Assembly: GCA_009869945.1 (NCBI GenBank)
Contig: WIXG01000272.1
Span: 1-64,000 of the forward strand
Direction of reading: 5' to 3'
Length of the DNA: 64,000 bases
Source: Mesaphorura yosii
Taxonomy: Eukaryota > Arthropoda > Collembola > Poduromorpha > Tullbergiidae
Shown: positions 1 to 13,178 of the stretch, in pieces
Numbering within the stretch: position 1 is the stretch's first letter
Layout: every line of letters begins with the position of its first letter
The notes under the pieces: model-generated
Seen by the model: the letters and a program-made list of their open reading frames with translations, nothing else
Databases searched by the model: none
Told to the model about the DNA's origin: nothing
Position numbers and translations under genes: made by a program

Positions 1-3000
1 ATTTGGAACGAGGTGTGCAATAATACGAGTTGACTTTCGCACGAGTTAAAACTGGCACCACATTTTTAGCATGAAAGACTACTAAGCGAGTTGACTTGGC
101 ACCAGTTGACCGAGAATCAACCAGCACATTGCTTGTGAAGATTCGTTCTTGGGAGTGGGAATTCGTCGAGTTTCTTCCGAGTCCACAAAAACATGTGTTA
201 AATGTTCAAGGGATTACGAATACGAAGACAAATATTATCCTTAATGTCCTTGCGTCTTGTATCTTGCATCACTCGATTAATCCTGCGCACTACGCGGTTC
301 CCTTTCAGAAGATTACAAGGCAAGAACGTAAATCTTGTCCAGTCCAGCTAACAACTTTCGGCTTTCCCAGCCCGAATCCTCACTGCGTTTCTTCCTGTCG
401 TCGTTGTCATCGGATTATGCATTTTATACCATTTTATTGAGCAGCTTAACAATGCATGCAACGGGATAGGAACAAGAACAAGATTACAGACGTAATCAAG
501 TATAGTAATACACGATGTAATCAAGGAATTCGAGTTCTTGCCAATTTCCAATTACAATCTTGTTCAAGCTATCGGCAATATTCAAAATTCGAATCTCCAA
601 AACTTGAGGTTTTCGTCATATTTTCTGCATGATGCTCTTTCGCGTCAAGAATCAGGAGTCAGGACGAAAATAGCTCATTTTTCTTTCATCCGAGCGTCGA
701 TCCCCTGACATGCTTAATGCCCTGCTGCTCGTTCTCACCCTCGCCTGGCCGCATCTTCATCTTTCCTCAAAACATTCAACTCAAACCGAGAACAAGTCAA
801 AGATTAAGTAAATGATTTATTTTCTTTTGTGTGTTAAAAATCTCTGAACCTCAAAAGCCAAAAGGCCCCAAACTCGAAACGCGGCACAACGGAATTTCAT
901 TTTATGTAACTTTTTAACGCCTTGCCTTTGCCTTCGTAAATTTCTCTCGAATTACCAATTTGTTACTTCGTAAATGTAAGGCATTTATTTTTATTTCCTT
1001 CGCTGCACTGCGCAGCGAGAAATGTAAAACGTAAAACTGTAACTTGAAATTGTGGTAAAATGGGGTTGACGGTTGAGTCCCGAACCTTTACAACGTGGTT
1101 CCCTTTGCCTTTGTCCTGGGACTTGGCACTCAATATTCTATTTTATGCTCTTTTCTTCTTTTCTACTTTTGGGATAAGATTTCATTAGAAGAAACTCAAC
1201 ACGCACGGGTAGGCGTAGGCGCAGCGCAGGCGCAGACACGGGCTCAGGATGCGCTTTTCAGGCCCAAACTGCATTGCGCCCCGCAATTATCTTGTCTTGT
1301 AAATTAGGTTGTTGGCATCAACCATAAACCGCAAATGCAAACGCAATGCATCGCATTACCACAAAATTCCAGCCACGATTACAATCAAACGCTGACTGAC
1401 ACACTGAAAATGCGCTGAGGCTCGGTCGCTGTTTGTATTTTTATTTATACACAAAGTATCAAATTCTCGCCTTCGTCGGCCGTCGCTTCGCTTTTCATCG
1501 CTCAACTGCTGCTGCTGCCGCTGCGTTCAAGAAACTCAAGCTTGGGGTTGGTTTCCGGTTTCAGTCAGCCAGCCAGCCAAAGGCTGAGACGTACTTCTGG
1601 AGCGATGAATGAAATGAAATTCGAAGAGTGCCTGTTTACGGAACGGTGCTGAATTTGAGGACGGATTTGAGGAGTCGCAAACTTGCATTACAATGCAAAG
1701 AAAACATGAAACACGATGCCAAGATGCCAAAGTGCCGTTTTTTCGATTGGGAATTGAAAACCGGCTTGATATGAAATGGGAAATGACGATTTTAATTGAA
1801 ACTCCATTTTTAGGTGGTTGAGGCTTCATTTTGTGATGGCACTGCTTGGAAAGAGGCTGGAAATCTCGGAACTCGACGTCTTGAGCTTCTGACAGTGCCG
1901 GACGTGACAGGCAGATGAGAGATGACCTCTTGACTCCGTTCTGTCCTGTGCCTGACATTTTGACTTTGACATTAAACCCATGCCGAGACAACTCTGAGTC
2001 AAAGTCATTGCATGCAATGCGATATGCGTACGCAATGGAAGCCACAATTAAAATTTTTGATGCATAATCACACTCGCAGCCAGTCTGCCAGCCTGAAATG
2101 ACAACGACAACAATGAATCTCATTATCGGACAAATTACACCGCACATCACGCCACGCATCTCCACCGCTCCAGTGCAAGGACAATGACAATGACAACGAC
2201 GACCTTTGAGCCATTGCACGCAGGTAGACAGTAAAGTCAAGAATTTGACGTGTGAAAGTTTTGAATGTGTTTAGACTTTAACTTGGACTTAACGGTCTGG
2301 TCTCGGTCTTGGGCCGTGGGATTTGGACAATGTCATTGTGCCTGTCTCGTCATCGTCATTCCTTTCTTGCTGCTTCACAAAAACAAAAATAAATCGCTGC
2401 ACGACGACTGCTCTGCGCTGCAAGAGAGAAAGAAATGCCAACATGGAAAATGGGATTCAGCATTCAGGATTCAGGATTTATTGTCTGTTTATTGTTTGCA
2501 TTGTTCATTGTCTTTCACAAATCTTCGTACTCGTACTCGTGATTCATGCGATACAGGCTGGCCCGACTGCTAATCGCATTAGATTGCTGTCGTCACCGAA
2601 AAGCCGAAGATCATTGTCATCTTCACGTTTGAGATGAGTCACATTCATCTTGTGTATGTGCGTGGACTTGAATTTTCGCTAGGGCCTCGAAATTTGGGTG
2701 GCAGAGGTCACTGGGCACACGAGCAAATTCAAAGATTAACGACAAGGATCCCGTCACTGTCACTGTTCTGTCCAATTCCAAGTCCAAATCTAGAATTACT
2801 GCGAAGACTGAGATAAACCGGCTCCACCCGACCAACGACCAGCCAGCAACAAATCACTCAAAACTAAAAATCCAATCCTCTTAAGTAACTCGTAATCTTT
2901 ACACCAAATTTCCTTAAGCTCGTGTACTTCAAGTGCAGTAAGTGTAAATTACTTGGATAAGTTGAGAGCTAATGGTCGAGACCTCGAAAAGTGCAGACGA

Positions 3001-6000
3001 GTTACACGTTAAACGTACTTAACACATTTACAAGTGCAAGATTCTGTCACTTCTGCACTTTAAATTATAATTAATGGACAGATGCATCGCATTGCAAAAG
3101 CGAAGTGATGCACTGACAGCATGCGAACAAGCAAGCGTATCACAATCACAGTAACAATAACGGCGCTGTCTGCTCTGCTCGTAACACGAGGTGTCAAGTT
3201 ATACTTTTAACACAACACGTGTTCATTTTGTAACGCTGTAACTTTTAAAACTGGAATGCACGCAATTACGTCGGGCCTGGAATGCAAAGCAATTTGGGTT
3301 GAGCGTTTGAGGGTAATGATAAAGCCTGAAAAGAAAAGGGTTCAAGTTCATGAGCTTTGCTTCTTAAACGCATGCAAGCGCATACACGTATATCATGGAG
3401 TTAATTACCAAGTCCTTGCTGACTGGCTCCCGTTTTGTCTTGCAACTGCAACGCATATTCTCATTTCCAGTTGTCGCATACAGTCAATTACCTACGCATC
3501 GCCATAATTTATGTACGCAAGCTTTCCAGCTCATTTCTTTTCCATGGCCGTGGCCGTCGTCGTGGCCCGCTCGATTAACTCTCTGATTACAGCTTAGCGT
3601 AGCTTGCGCCAATGCCAGCGCCAGCAGCGCGGCTAATGCTGGTAACCGAAGCAATGCAGCAATAAATTCAGTGTGATATCTTTATTGTGGTATAGCGCGG
3701 CGCTCGGTGCGGTGATTGTCATGCAATTGCAATTGCCTGCTGTTTAATGAAATGCTTAAAATGCTGAAAATGCGCTCGTGTCCGAGTTGAAGTCCGTGAG
3801 CGTAAGTAAATAAAGATGTTGTGGATGGGTAATGGCAATAAAGATTAAGATCTTCGTCTTGTCTCCTCTCGTCTCTTGTCTCATGGCCAATCGACGACGA
3901 ATACGAATTTCGTCTCCAGAATTTCGCCTTTGTCGTGGCGAGTTTCACCTTAACGTGGGCTCAGCCTCAAACAGACACTCAATTCGAGATCCCGCGTCTC
4001 GTCTGTGTTAATTGACTTTGATTTTGACCTGCGTTGACAGTGACGTTGATTGAAATGCGAGCGAGCGACTTTGACTAGCATGAACGATGTACCTTAACAT
4101 TGCTGCATTGTTACATTTCTCCAGTCAAACACAATTCAATTCAGCGATGCACACGCAAACGCAGACGCGGACTGCATCTGAAGACTGAGAGGAATTCCCA
4201 TGGCCATTGCCTTGCCGGCATTGCATTGTGGCCATCAATCTTCTCTTGTATGCCAGTGCATCGCATTGCATTTTGCATTGTCGGCCAACGAGAACGACAG
4301 CGTCGGCATCGTCAGCGCAAATAAGTTTTAAGGAATTTTGTTATTCAGTTGCATTGAACAGGGAGTTCATCGGGCAAGTGACTCACATGTGATCAATCAA
4401 ATCATACCGCTTACTCATTCACGCATTTACGTTACACATGCTTAAATACTTGTCGCGTACAAAGATGGATTGGAATTAGAACGAAATTAAATTGGGAGTG
4501 GCGACGGTGACGGTGACGCTCGCTCGCAAGTGGGGCCGTGAAATGAAATGCTACGAGTACGCAATCTCATTCAAAATACTCATACACACTCCATGGAGCT
4601 ATTGACCCGCTTTTCTTTTGCTGCACCGTTCAGCATTCAGCACGTCAGAAAAATTCAAAACACGGCACTCCACACAAAAGAAAGTCTGCACCGTGCGAGC
4701 GCGGGCAAAAGAAAAACGTATTGCAAAAGTCTTGAAAAGAAAATTAAATTGAAAATTTCAAGTTTGGCGTTGCGATTTTTTGCCTTCTTCCTTTGTTTCC
4801 TTCCAAGAACAAATTTTGTTCGAACGTGTACACCGTACGTGCTTCTTGCTTCTTGACGACTGGGGCTCGCATTAACTTTCTCCAGGCACGGACACAATAT
4901 TAAATCACGTACTTGATAAATATTTTGTACCATTTTCGCATTAAAAGGCTCGCGACACGAGCACTGGCCGTGCAAAAGCCTTGCTCGTCGTGTTTTGTGT
5001 GTTGTGTGGTTTTCTGGTCTTAGAAATCTGAGAATTATGTAAAAACGCAGGCGTGCAGGCGGTCGTAAAACGAAGAACGCGAAACCTCGCACTCGATAAT
5101 GGACTGCTGTATTCAAATCTTTGTCGTATTGTGGGCTAAGAAGATGAAAAGACCGTAAAAAGTCCCGTGCTGGTTACTGGTTGCTGGTGTTTACTCTGAA
5201 TTCCAGGAGCCAAATCCACAGCACAGCCACGTAGGTCATAAAATCTATGGATTGAGAAGGAGGTGATAGAAACTGATCGTGACTGCTGACGATGGTGACA
5301 ATGCACACAGGACTCCGAAGAGGATGCATGGAATTGAAATTGAATCCCGCTTCTATCTGTCGAGATTGAATACATAAACAAAAATCTACACCGCCACCGC
5401 CAAATTCCTGGAAAATGATTCTGAATGAAGTCAAGTCGGAGTCGCGTATCGCGTATTGCATTGCGATTGATTCCTCACACTCACGACGCAGAACCAGGCC
5501 GTGTAATTTGAGAAACTGCGTACATTTGAAATGCAAATTGCTGCTGCTACAAGGTGCACTATGAAATAAACATGAGAAAGAATTCAATCATGCTGTGCCC
5601 GTGCTGAGCCGTGTTTTTGCTAACTTCTCCGCTTGCATTTTGGCGCACGTATCTTCGTCGGAATCTTGGCCACCTGGCCCGGCGGCTCGGCTCGGGTTAC
5701 AAATAATTGCAACGCACGCGGATTAGCAATCAGCGTTCCCTCCAACGAAACCGCGACTCATTTCCGGTGACAAATCGTGCAAAAGTCGGCTGCTTTTCCC
5801 ATTCGTCTCTTGCAAGCAATTCGTCTTCATTTTTCACCCTGCAAGCAAGCCGAGGATCTAAGATTTAAGATGAAAATGATGAAATGTCGTGTGATTTGAT
5901 GTGATATTTGTATTTGGTAAATAACAAAATGAGACTGCTACGGAACAAAACAAGCAAACAAGTAAGCATTGAGCATTGAGGCATTTTAAAGGATTACAAA

Positions 6001-6729
6001 ATGTTTCAATTCATTTCACAAAGCCGTGCGAGCGTGAGTCGCTGTTTGAGAGGGGCGAATTTACTTTTGTAAGAGTAAATAGAAAAATATGCTGCCAAAT
6101 GCGATGGCGAATTTAATAAAATCCTTGCGCGGGCGTTTTCTTCCTGCGTTCGCGTCTAGCTTTTGATGCACTCGTAATTAAAGTGCGTTACCCGGTTTCG
6201 GGTGCCCATTCAGCCATGCAACAATTTCATTCATTCCAGTGCAGGCGTGCAGGGTGTCAAAATTATACTAAAGGCTCCCACTCCATTCTCGTTGCATTCC
6301 CATTGCGAGGGATTTAATTTTGTGTACTGCATTTCCTGGCTTGGATTCGAAGCATCTTGATGGAATTGACAACTCAACTTGGTCGTCTCGTCTCGGATAT
6401 GAAGCAGTGCGATGGACCCACCGCTGTTCCAAGATTAGCTCTGCCCGCGCTGTCGCTGCGTAAGCGTAAGTGAGAAGATCTGGCTCGTAATCTCCGTAAT
6501 CCCCACAAGCCATCACATCAATGCTGCACTGAATCACGACAGTCAGTCTGCCAACGAGTCTGTCCAATTTTTCTCAGCGAGGAGCCCACAATCGCAGTCG
6601 AGACAAAAATGCATTCGCTGCAGTGCAGTTCAGGGAAAGATTTCCACTTCAAAAATGCAACAAGCAAAGCAATGCAATGCGATACAATTCACTGATTCAC
6701 TTAGAGGGTGAAGGGATTGTACGTTGTAC
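1..6729. other. Non-coding flank, no supported gene
   Basis: I see no gene here. The longest open frame is a 234-codon minus-strand run at 1536-2240, rich in Cys and His. It has no recognisable domain, no splice or poly(A) context, and a length that chance allows in 64 kb. The DNA has the iterated short-word texture seen across the rest of the window. Confidence 0.5.
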
Positions 6730-6737
6730 GTGTGAAG
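6730..6737. repeat. Left target-site duplication of hAT-like element
   Basis: GTGTGAAG directly abuts the left terminal inverted repeat. It matches GTTTGAAG at 7437-7444 in 7 of 8 positions, as expected for an old 8-bp target-site duplication. T at position 2 and A at position 7 fit the hAT-type target consensus (nTnnnnAn). Confidence 0.6.
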
Positions 6738-7436
6738 CAGGGTTCGAAGCTTTTCCAAGGCAGTTTTCCCAACCATGGGAAAATTGGGAAAATGTGGGAA
6801 GTTGTACTTTTGAGACAATATTCCTTGATTTACCTTGGCCCTTGCTTTAGCTTTACGCTGATTCAATTTACGGAATATTAGAATGTTAAATCGAAGCTGG
6901 TGAGTATCAAATTTGTCCTTTCGCAATTAATACTAGTGTGGTGACATTCAACAATTTCGTGTGAATTTATTCCTGAGGCGTCCATGTCCACACTCTCATA
7001 CACACCTTTCGAAGGTTTTCATCAACGTATACTTCATCAGTAAAGAAAGCATGTCAATCTGGAAACAATTACGCTCAGGCATTCTAACAGAAACATAGGC
7101 AGTAATTGTTCCTAGTACAACAATTCATTTGCTTAAATGTCTAACGTACAAGCACTATGGATGAATTAATTGCAGGACTAATTCCACAAAGTTAACTCGA
7201 CCCCGTTTCTTTCTGCGATTGCTGTAAAAACCAAAGTTCCAAATAAGTATTATTAGTTTTAACTTCTTGGGCAAAATCATCGACTGAGTATTGAATTTTC
7301 ATTAATTTACGGGAATAAATTAAAACGAAACGGTGGTCTTGTTCGGCAACGCATCTGCTATACAAGCCCCTCCTACTTCCCAGTTTTCCGACTTCCCGGG
7401 AAATGAGATGGAAAAGTGGGAAAACTTCGAACCCTG
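6738..7436. mobile_element. Non-autonomous hAT-like DNA transposon (MITE), 699 bp
   Basis: The left end begins CAGGGTTCGAAG and the right end finishes CTTCGAACCCTG, an exact 12-bp terminal inverted repeat. Beyond it the match goes on imperfectly: both ends continue with TTTTCC after one indel and carry several GGGAA/TTCCC blocks in the next 80 bp. Such subterminal repeats are often transposase binding sites. Eight-base direct repeats (7 of 8 identical) flank the element. CAGGG-type ends with an 8-bp duplication are typical of hAT elements; the P superfamily is the alternative. The interior holds no frame resembling a transposase, so it would need a transposase from elsewhere. The mismatch between the duplications suggests an old insertion. 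Confidence 0.72.
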
Positions 7437-7444
7437 GTTTGAAG
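7437..7444. repeat. Right target-site duplication of hAT-like element
   Basis: GTTTGAAG follows the right terminal repeat immediately and pairs with GTGTGAAG at 6730-6737, with one mismatch. Confidence 0.6.
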
Positions 7445-10357
7445 TGTCCATAACTTGCAGCAATAGCAAGGCAAGGCAATGGGCAATGAGGTGCTGAAGT
7501 GTGATGACGATACGAGCAATCGGCAATCCAATGCACGGCAACAGGCAGAAGAGTGGCATAAGTGGGTACGCGTACGCGTTCACGTAAGAGTTTATCAATG
7601 GAGATAAAAGCCAAACGCAACGCAAACGCGAACGGCAGGGCTCTGAAGTCTGAAATGTCATTAAGTTGTCATCAGACTCAGCAGCAGCTGTTGCTGGTCT
7701 TGAGCCCGTCAATGTCAGTCTCAGAACCCAGTCTCAGTCTCGGCCCAACCCAGCACGTACGGAGATAAGAATTCAAATTCTCAATCTGGTCAGACCAGGA
7801 CGCAGGGGAAAATCAGGCAATAAGCTTTGGTGCTTGGTCTTGACAATAAAATCCCTCAAAACGCAATAAATGCATACAAGTGCATAAGTGCATACAAAAA
7901 ATAGAAATGCATGCAAGTGCAGCGGAGATTTGAGGCCAGAAAAGAGCAGTAACAGCAATAATATTTGGGCAAAGGGTGGTATTGAAGCTGGGAATCTTGG
8001 AATGAAAGGATTAACTCGTCAATAGCGACGGCCGTCGACGTCGACGTACTGACGTACTCGAAGAATTCACCCTCAAAAATGCCAACGTCCAAAATCCTTC
8101 GAGATTACGCAAATGCCAACGTATTTTGTCAAGAAATTGAAAGCAAAAGCGTCGAGTCGAATAGAACAAGTCAATCAATGTCCAATTTATTATTGCAGCG
8201 CGCTGCACTGGCCGTATGACGAATTATAAATTGAAATTGAACAATACAAATATACAATAAACACGTCAATTGTGTCAATTTCGACTTCGACCGACAAAAG
8301 CCAAAAGCAAGCATAAAAATCAAAATCAAAACTTCACGCTTGAATTGCGGATTGCGCAATCTCAGCCTGATCTGGCCTTAATTAATATCAAATTACTGAC
8401 CTGATTTAAATATTAATCCTAATTTTAATCCATAGATTTGTGCATTGTGAACGAATTTGTATACAAAACATCGCAGCGACAGCGGCGTGCATAAAGCATG
8501 ATGAATTGCACTGTTTTGCTTAAATCGCCTGTCGTCTGTTATTTAGTGTCAACTTGAATTAAGACTCCAAGACCTTGATTTGCCTTTTCCTTTTGCATTC
8601 GCACTCGCCTTTTCAGCGTCTTTCAAGTCGAAGTCCAATTATCGTGTCTGCAAATAATTGCAGGTCTCTATGCAATAACAAAGAATTGACATGAGCATTT
8701 CGTGCACGTGCAATTGCAAATGCATGAGTTTGAGCTAAGCTTGGATTTTCCTGCATTTTGGGTTGCATTTGCACATGCAACAAATTCATTCGCATGCTCC
8801 GCCGCAATCTCGGCCCGCATTCCATGTTGGAAGTTTAGCTGGAGAGCCGGAATTCTTGGGCCTTGTTGGCATTTCGCGTGCCTGAGCTGTGCGTGCCCGA
8901 AATTGCTTTTGTTTTCTGCTGCAGTTCAAATCGCTCCGGAAACGCTTGATGCAAGTTGCAAGTGCATTTCTACTTGCATTCAGAATTCATCCTGCTGTTG
9001 CACTTTCAAATGTGCTGCGAGGGTTCAAAAGTCCATTTCGATTTCCAACCCCATTTCAATTTTCAATTGCCAATCTCCGGATGGATCCAGAATTTGACTG
9101 ACTCGATTTCGATTTTATGACGTAAAAATATCATCTGAAATTGATACACTGGGAATCCAGAGCGTAGAAGTCAATAGTCAAGTCAGCATCAGCTCGTCTT
9201 CGTCTGTCTTCAAGTGAGCCGTGTACAAATGCGAAACGGAAGGATGAGTCATTGCGAGATCATTTTACACGCAACAGATGAAATGAGACAATCGACGGAA
9301 GTCGAGTCTTTCCCGGTGCAGCAGAAGAGTTCATTCTTTCCTTTGTGATGCAGCACGGCCAACTAACGCAGGAGCTGCTTACGCTATTTTGAGATCCGGC
9401 ACACATTTCTGCAGATTTTTGTTGCGAATATTCGAATTTCGACCACTTTGCGAGCTCCTTTTTGGCGTAATAAATCGATACAGCAATCAATTTTGTGATT
9501 TTTTGCGCTTCTCATGGCGTCAACACGATCGACATTGTGATTTTTATCTAATCTCTGTTTTACGCGACGACGACTATGACGCGACGGTGTCAACGTCCAT
9601 TTTACTACCATTTTATCAGCAGCCTCGGCTTCATGTACGCGTACACGTCACGCGCGCGTGTAGGATGAATGAACTCATGATGGCGATGATGACGATGATT
9701 TCATTCACGTGAATTGTGAATTTGAATCGAACTCGAACTCTTTCCATTGAGTTTCTCATAACTTTGGCAGGCACTTGCCAGCTGCCAGGCTCTTGTACGC
9801 AATTCCCCCAGTGCATGCGTTTGCTTTTCCTGCACTCTGCATTTTTCTATCACTCGGTTTCAAGTGGAAGATGCATTTTTCTCAGCGTTGTGTCGTTGAT
9901 GTCCACACCCTCCAATTCGTTCCAGCTCACTTGCAGCAGCAGCCTGACTGCTCCTGTCGTTGATGCACTTGGAAATAGCAAACTTTTGCATTTGCGATGG
10001 AGATGGAAATGGAAAAGTTCATCTTCTCCATCACATTTTCTTGTCTGTTGTCTCTCATCCGCATCCGAATTCACAATCAACTACAAAGTTGCCCGGTCGT
10101 GAATCTTTTTGTTTCTGGTCTCTGCATCTATTCGACTTGTGCTTTGAAACGCCGATAATCCGTACATGAATTGCTTGAGGACACTGGATCCTCATTTCAT
10201 CTCTAATTTAGGGTTGACACTTCCTTATTCGGTATTGCACGTATGCGGATCACATTACATCGCTTATGTGAACACGTACGAGCGCGCCCGTACAAATAAA
10301 GAAAGGTAGGCAGGCAGGCAGACGACTGAGATTGTGTCCTCGGGCTAATGACAATAT

Positions 10358-10372
10358 GACGACGACGACGAC
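10358..10372. repeat. (GAC)5 microsatellite
   Basis: Five exact copies of GAC in a non-coding context. Confidence 0.8.
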
Positions 10373-10944
10373 TACACTGTGATGATGAAGACAATAATGA
10401 CAATAAGCTCAACACGGGCAAAGGTAAAAGATGAGAAATCTGGAGAGCGTCATCCCTCTGAACTGAACTTTGATTCCGGAATCGGAATTGAAACTCATCC
10501 GTCTTCTGCCTCTTTGAGCGGCGCGACGCGACGACCGTGCATCATCAGCAGATTGCAATTGCAACAGCGTGGAGAAAGATGAAATTGAGAAAAGGAAAAG
10601 AGGGACGCACAAGCACGGGAGAAAAATCTATCAAAGCAGCAGCAGCCGTACAGTACGAAAAGAGGGAGACAACAATTCAATGCAGTACAATCGCAGTCTC
10701 TGGAAGTGGAACTGGCATTGACAGAGACAACAAAAGACAAAAAAGAAATCTTGCTGCCGCTGCTTACTGCAGTGAAAAGATGCAGTCAGTCAGTGTTGTT
10801 ATCTCATCCACGCGTACCACGGCAAAGCATAGTGTAGGCAGGGTATTGATGAATGAGTATCGGAAAATTGAATTATCAGCACACAGATGAATGAACTTTA
10901 CTCCCGAGCCATGCGGGAGTTTTTCCGGAAGAAGATGAATGCAA

Positions 10945-10966
10945 TTCTGATTCTGATTCTGATTCT
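10945..10966. repeat. (TTCTGA)3 minisatellite-like repeat
   Basis: Three exact TTCTGA units plus a partial fourth. Confidence 0.8.
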
Positions 10967-11478
10967 AATCCTGCTGCATGTTCATGTAAAATGCTGCAAA
11001 GTTGCAGTCGCAGTGCAGTTCATTCGGTAAATACTTAAATACGTAAATGGTAAATATTCCTCTGGGAAACGCACTTTTCTGCTCTTTTGTAAATCTTTTG
11101 CATGCCCGCGCCCGTGCAAAGTGCAAATTTGGGCCGTATTTACCGTTTTACCGTATTTTAGGTTCGTAGTCTGAAGATTTGCTTAGCGCCGACGTCGGCG
11201 CCGGTGGCGATGACGGAAGATGACATGAAATGATAAATAACTCATAATCACATAAACAAAGGGCTCTGCTTTGTTCCGTTGTGCTGCGCTACGCCGTCGT
11301 CGAATTGGCTCGGCCGAATCGAACTAAGTCAAGACACGGCCATGGGCCATAAAGTGTCCAAACCACCACAATTTGCATTTGCACCTGTACCCCGTAAATT
11401 AGGTAATAACAGAGTACGACGAGATGCGGCCGTAGATTACTTTAATAGCCTGTTTTCCTTTGTTTAGTGATCTATTTA

Positions 11479-11501
11479 GCGAACGCGAACGCGAACGCGA
11501 A
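11479..11501. repeat. (GCGAAC)3 tandem repeat
   Basis: Three exact GCGAAC units followed by GCGAA. Confidence 0.8.
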
Positions 11502-12177
11502 TGGCGAATACAAACAAAGGAGACAGATTCCCGTTAAATTTCGTTACGTTGAATTGCTTGCATTGACATTGCATGGCAAGAGACGGAGACGGAGACAAGA
11601 ATCATGAGTCATGAATCTCGAATCTCGGCGCTGAATGCTGAATGAAGATCGCAGAAGATGCTCGTGGCTATTTTTAGATCCCGTAAACGTAAACACCTCC
11701 ACGTAATTACCGTCTCCCTCGCCACCGCCACCGCTGCCGTGTCATAATTGTAATTCTTATTTTACGATCTCGTTATGCGGGTCAGCCCACTTTGCGACTC
11801 GGCATCGGCTTCGACTTGCTAAACTTGCCACGACGGGCTAAATCTTCGGAAACGAATTTTATTTGGCATTTGCGCTTTGCTGCGGTGGAATTCCAATAAA
11901 TCGTGGCAGTTGCATGATCGTTCGCACTGAATTCAAATTCGAAATTCTTGAGTACTCTGGCAAGGCAAGGCAAGTGGCAAGACGAGGCAAGGCAATGGCC
12001 ATAAAAATTAAACGTAATAACGACCGTTGAGATTGTGGCCATGAAATGAGGGGCTGGCATGCAACGAAAAACGAACGAGTCTAACGAAGTACAGGAGAAG
12101 TTTGAAGTTAACGATGTGGAACAATACGCGATACAAATTGGATTATAAAACAGTCATAGTCGCAGCCGCAAAGAACT

Positions 12178-12192
12178 CGTCGTCGTCGTCGT
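12178..12192. repeat. (CGT)5 microsatellite
   Basis: Five exact CGT units. Confidence 0.8.
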
Positions 12193-12736
12193 CGTATGCA
12201 ATTATTCCAATAAAAACCATAAATTTGCTGGGCTGCTGCCTTGTTTGTGAAGTGATGATTATTGCTCTCACATTCGCCCTGACATTGATGGCTCTTTGTT
12301 CTTATGTTTGTGCTGTGCTGCGTACGTAAATTCTGGCTTTGCTTGCTTTGCGTTTTTGCAGGATGTGACAAGTGGCTGAATGAAATGGCACGTCAGGCAA
12401 ACCAGCCGGCCGGCCAGCTGCTAAATTGCCATTGCAGGTTGTGTCGTCGCTTTTCATTTTATGAGTTTGAGTTTTATTTGTACAGGAATATTCGTCACCG
12501 AAGGCGATTTTGGCGCTTGGTGTCTGCATTCGCATAAAAATGAAATGAATTGACCTGCTGACACTCGCTGACATGCGCATTCCTGTTTCCAAATCCTCAA
12601 GCAAAGTTTCGACTTTCTTCAAGAAGGGCCATATTAATGAATTTCTTGTAATGACAAATCATTGCTACTTGCTATTACTAAAACGACTAAAACCCATGAG
12701 GCACTTTCGCCTGAACTCACCTGCTTCCTTGTATGT

Positions 12737-13178
12737 TTATGCCTCAACCTTAACGTCTTCAAGCTCGCACTCTTTCATCGGATTCGGGATCAGGTTTTGG
12801 TTGGGGCTGTGGCGGCTTGGTCTCGATTTTCTTGTCAACAGGTTGTTTTTTGGTGAAGCGAGCCATGGTGCTGTTTTAGCGACAGCGGCGCGATTGTTCT
12901 TCATGCCTTGACATTGAAGAACGTAAGCATAAAAATAGACGACTGTCATGAGGTTCTGGAGCAAGCAGCGATGTCCGATGGCGGTGCCGGTGCGAGAGGT
13001 GTAGAGGCTCAGGTAGCCAAGGCCCAGAACGGTCAGCTTGATCACAAGGCGGAAAGCACGGAGCATGTTCTGGAAAAATAGGCCAAAATCCATACAAGCT
13101 TACCAATTCCACGACGTAAATTTTCATAAATCTTCTAGTTTTGTTGAAGTACTCGATGGTAGACTCCAGAGTACTCAT
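12737..13178 (-). CDS. Copy A: shortened four-helix family member, probably a pseudogene
   Basis: Two exons read on the minus strand. Exon 1 is 13178-13104 (ATG, 25 codons, ending in YVVEL before GTAAGC). The last exon is 13069-12737 (after TTTTTCCAG, starting NMLRAFRL). Joined in phase 0 they give 135 aa with two hydrophobic helices, roughly residues 30-45 and 62-76. The last exon clearly matches the last exon of copy B, which starts NLVRAIRL. The helix 1-2 exon of copy B is missing, and only 34 nt separate donor from acceptor, against 71-110 nt in neighbouring genes. An alternative tail frame (12866-12759) ends in DPESDERVRA, resembling the DPEDDGLRS end of copy B, so a frameshift may also be present. 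No AATAAA lies close downstream. It could be a working two-helix protein, but a decayed duplicate fits better. Function unknown. Confidence 0.45.

Larger units (their letters stand above)
7445..12736. other. Non-coding stretch with simple repeats
   Basis: No supported gene. It contains short tandem repeats listed separately (10358-10372, 10945-10966, 11479-11501, 12178-12192), overlapping GTCGAC-rich palindromes at 8027-8046 and a 7-bp stem hairpin at 10900-10920. Open frames are short or begin at non-ATG codons and look like chance. Confidence 0.5.

Noticed and set aside
1536-2240. A 234-codon open frame on the minus strand, the longest outside the recognised genes
   Set aside because: Composition is Cys/His-rich and irregular, with no domain, splice site or poly(A) context. 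A frame of this size can occur by chance when 64 kb is read in six frames.
4655-5116. A 153-codon minus-strand open frame
   Set aside because: No recognisable motif, and short-word repeats of the surrounding DNA run straight through it.
10900-10920. Hairpin ACTCCCG...CGGGAGT followed by five T residues, like a bacterial Rho-independent terminator
   Set aside because: The window is eukaryotic with spliced genes, and no transcription unit ends here. A 7-bp stem is expected several times by chance.
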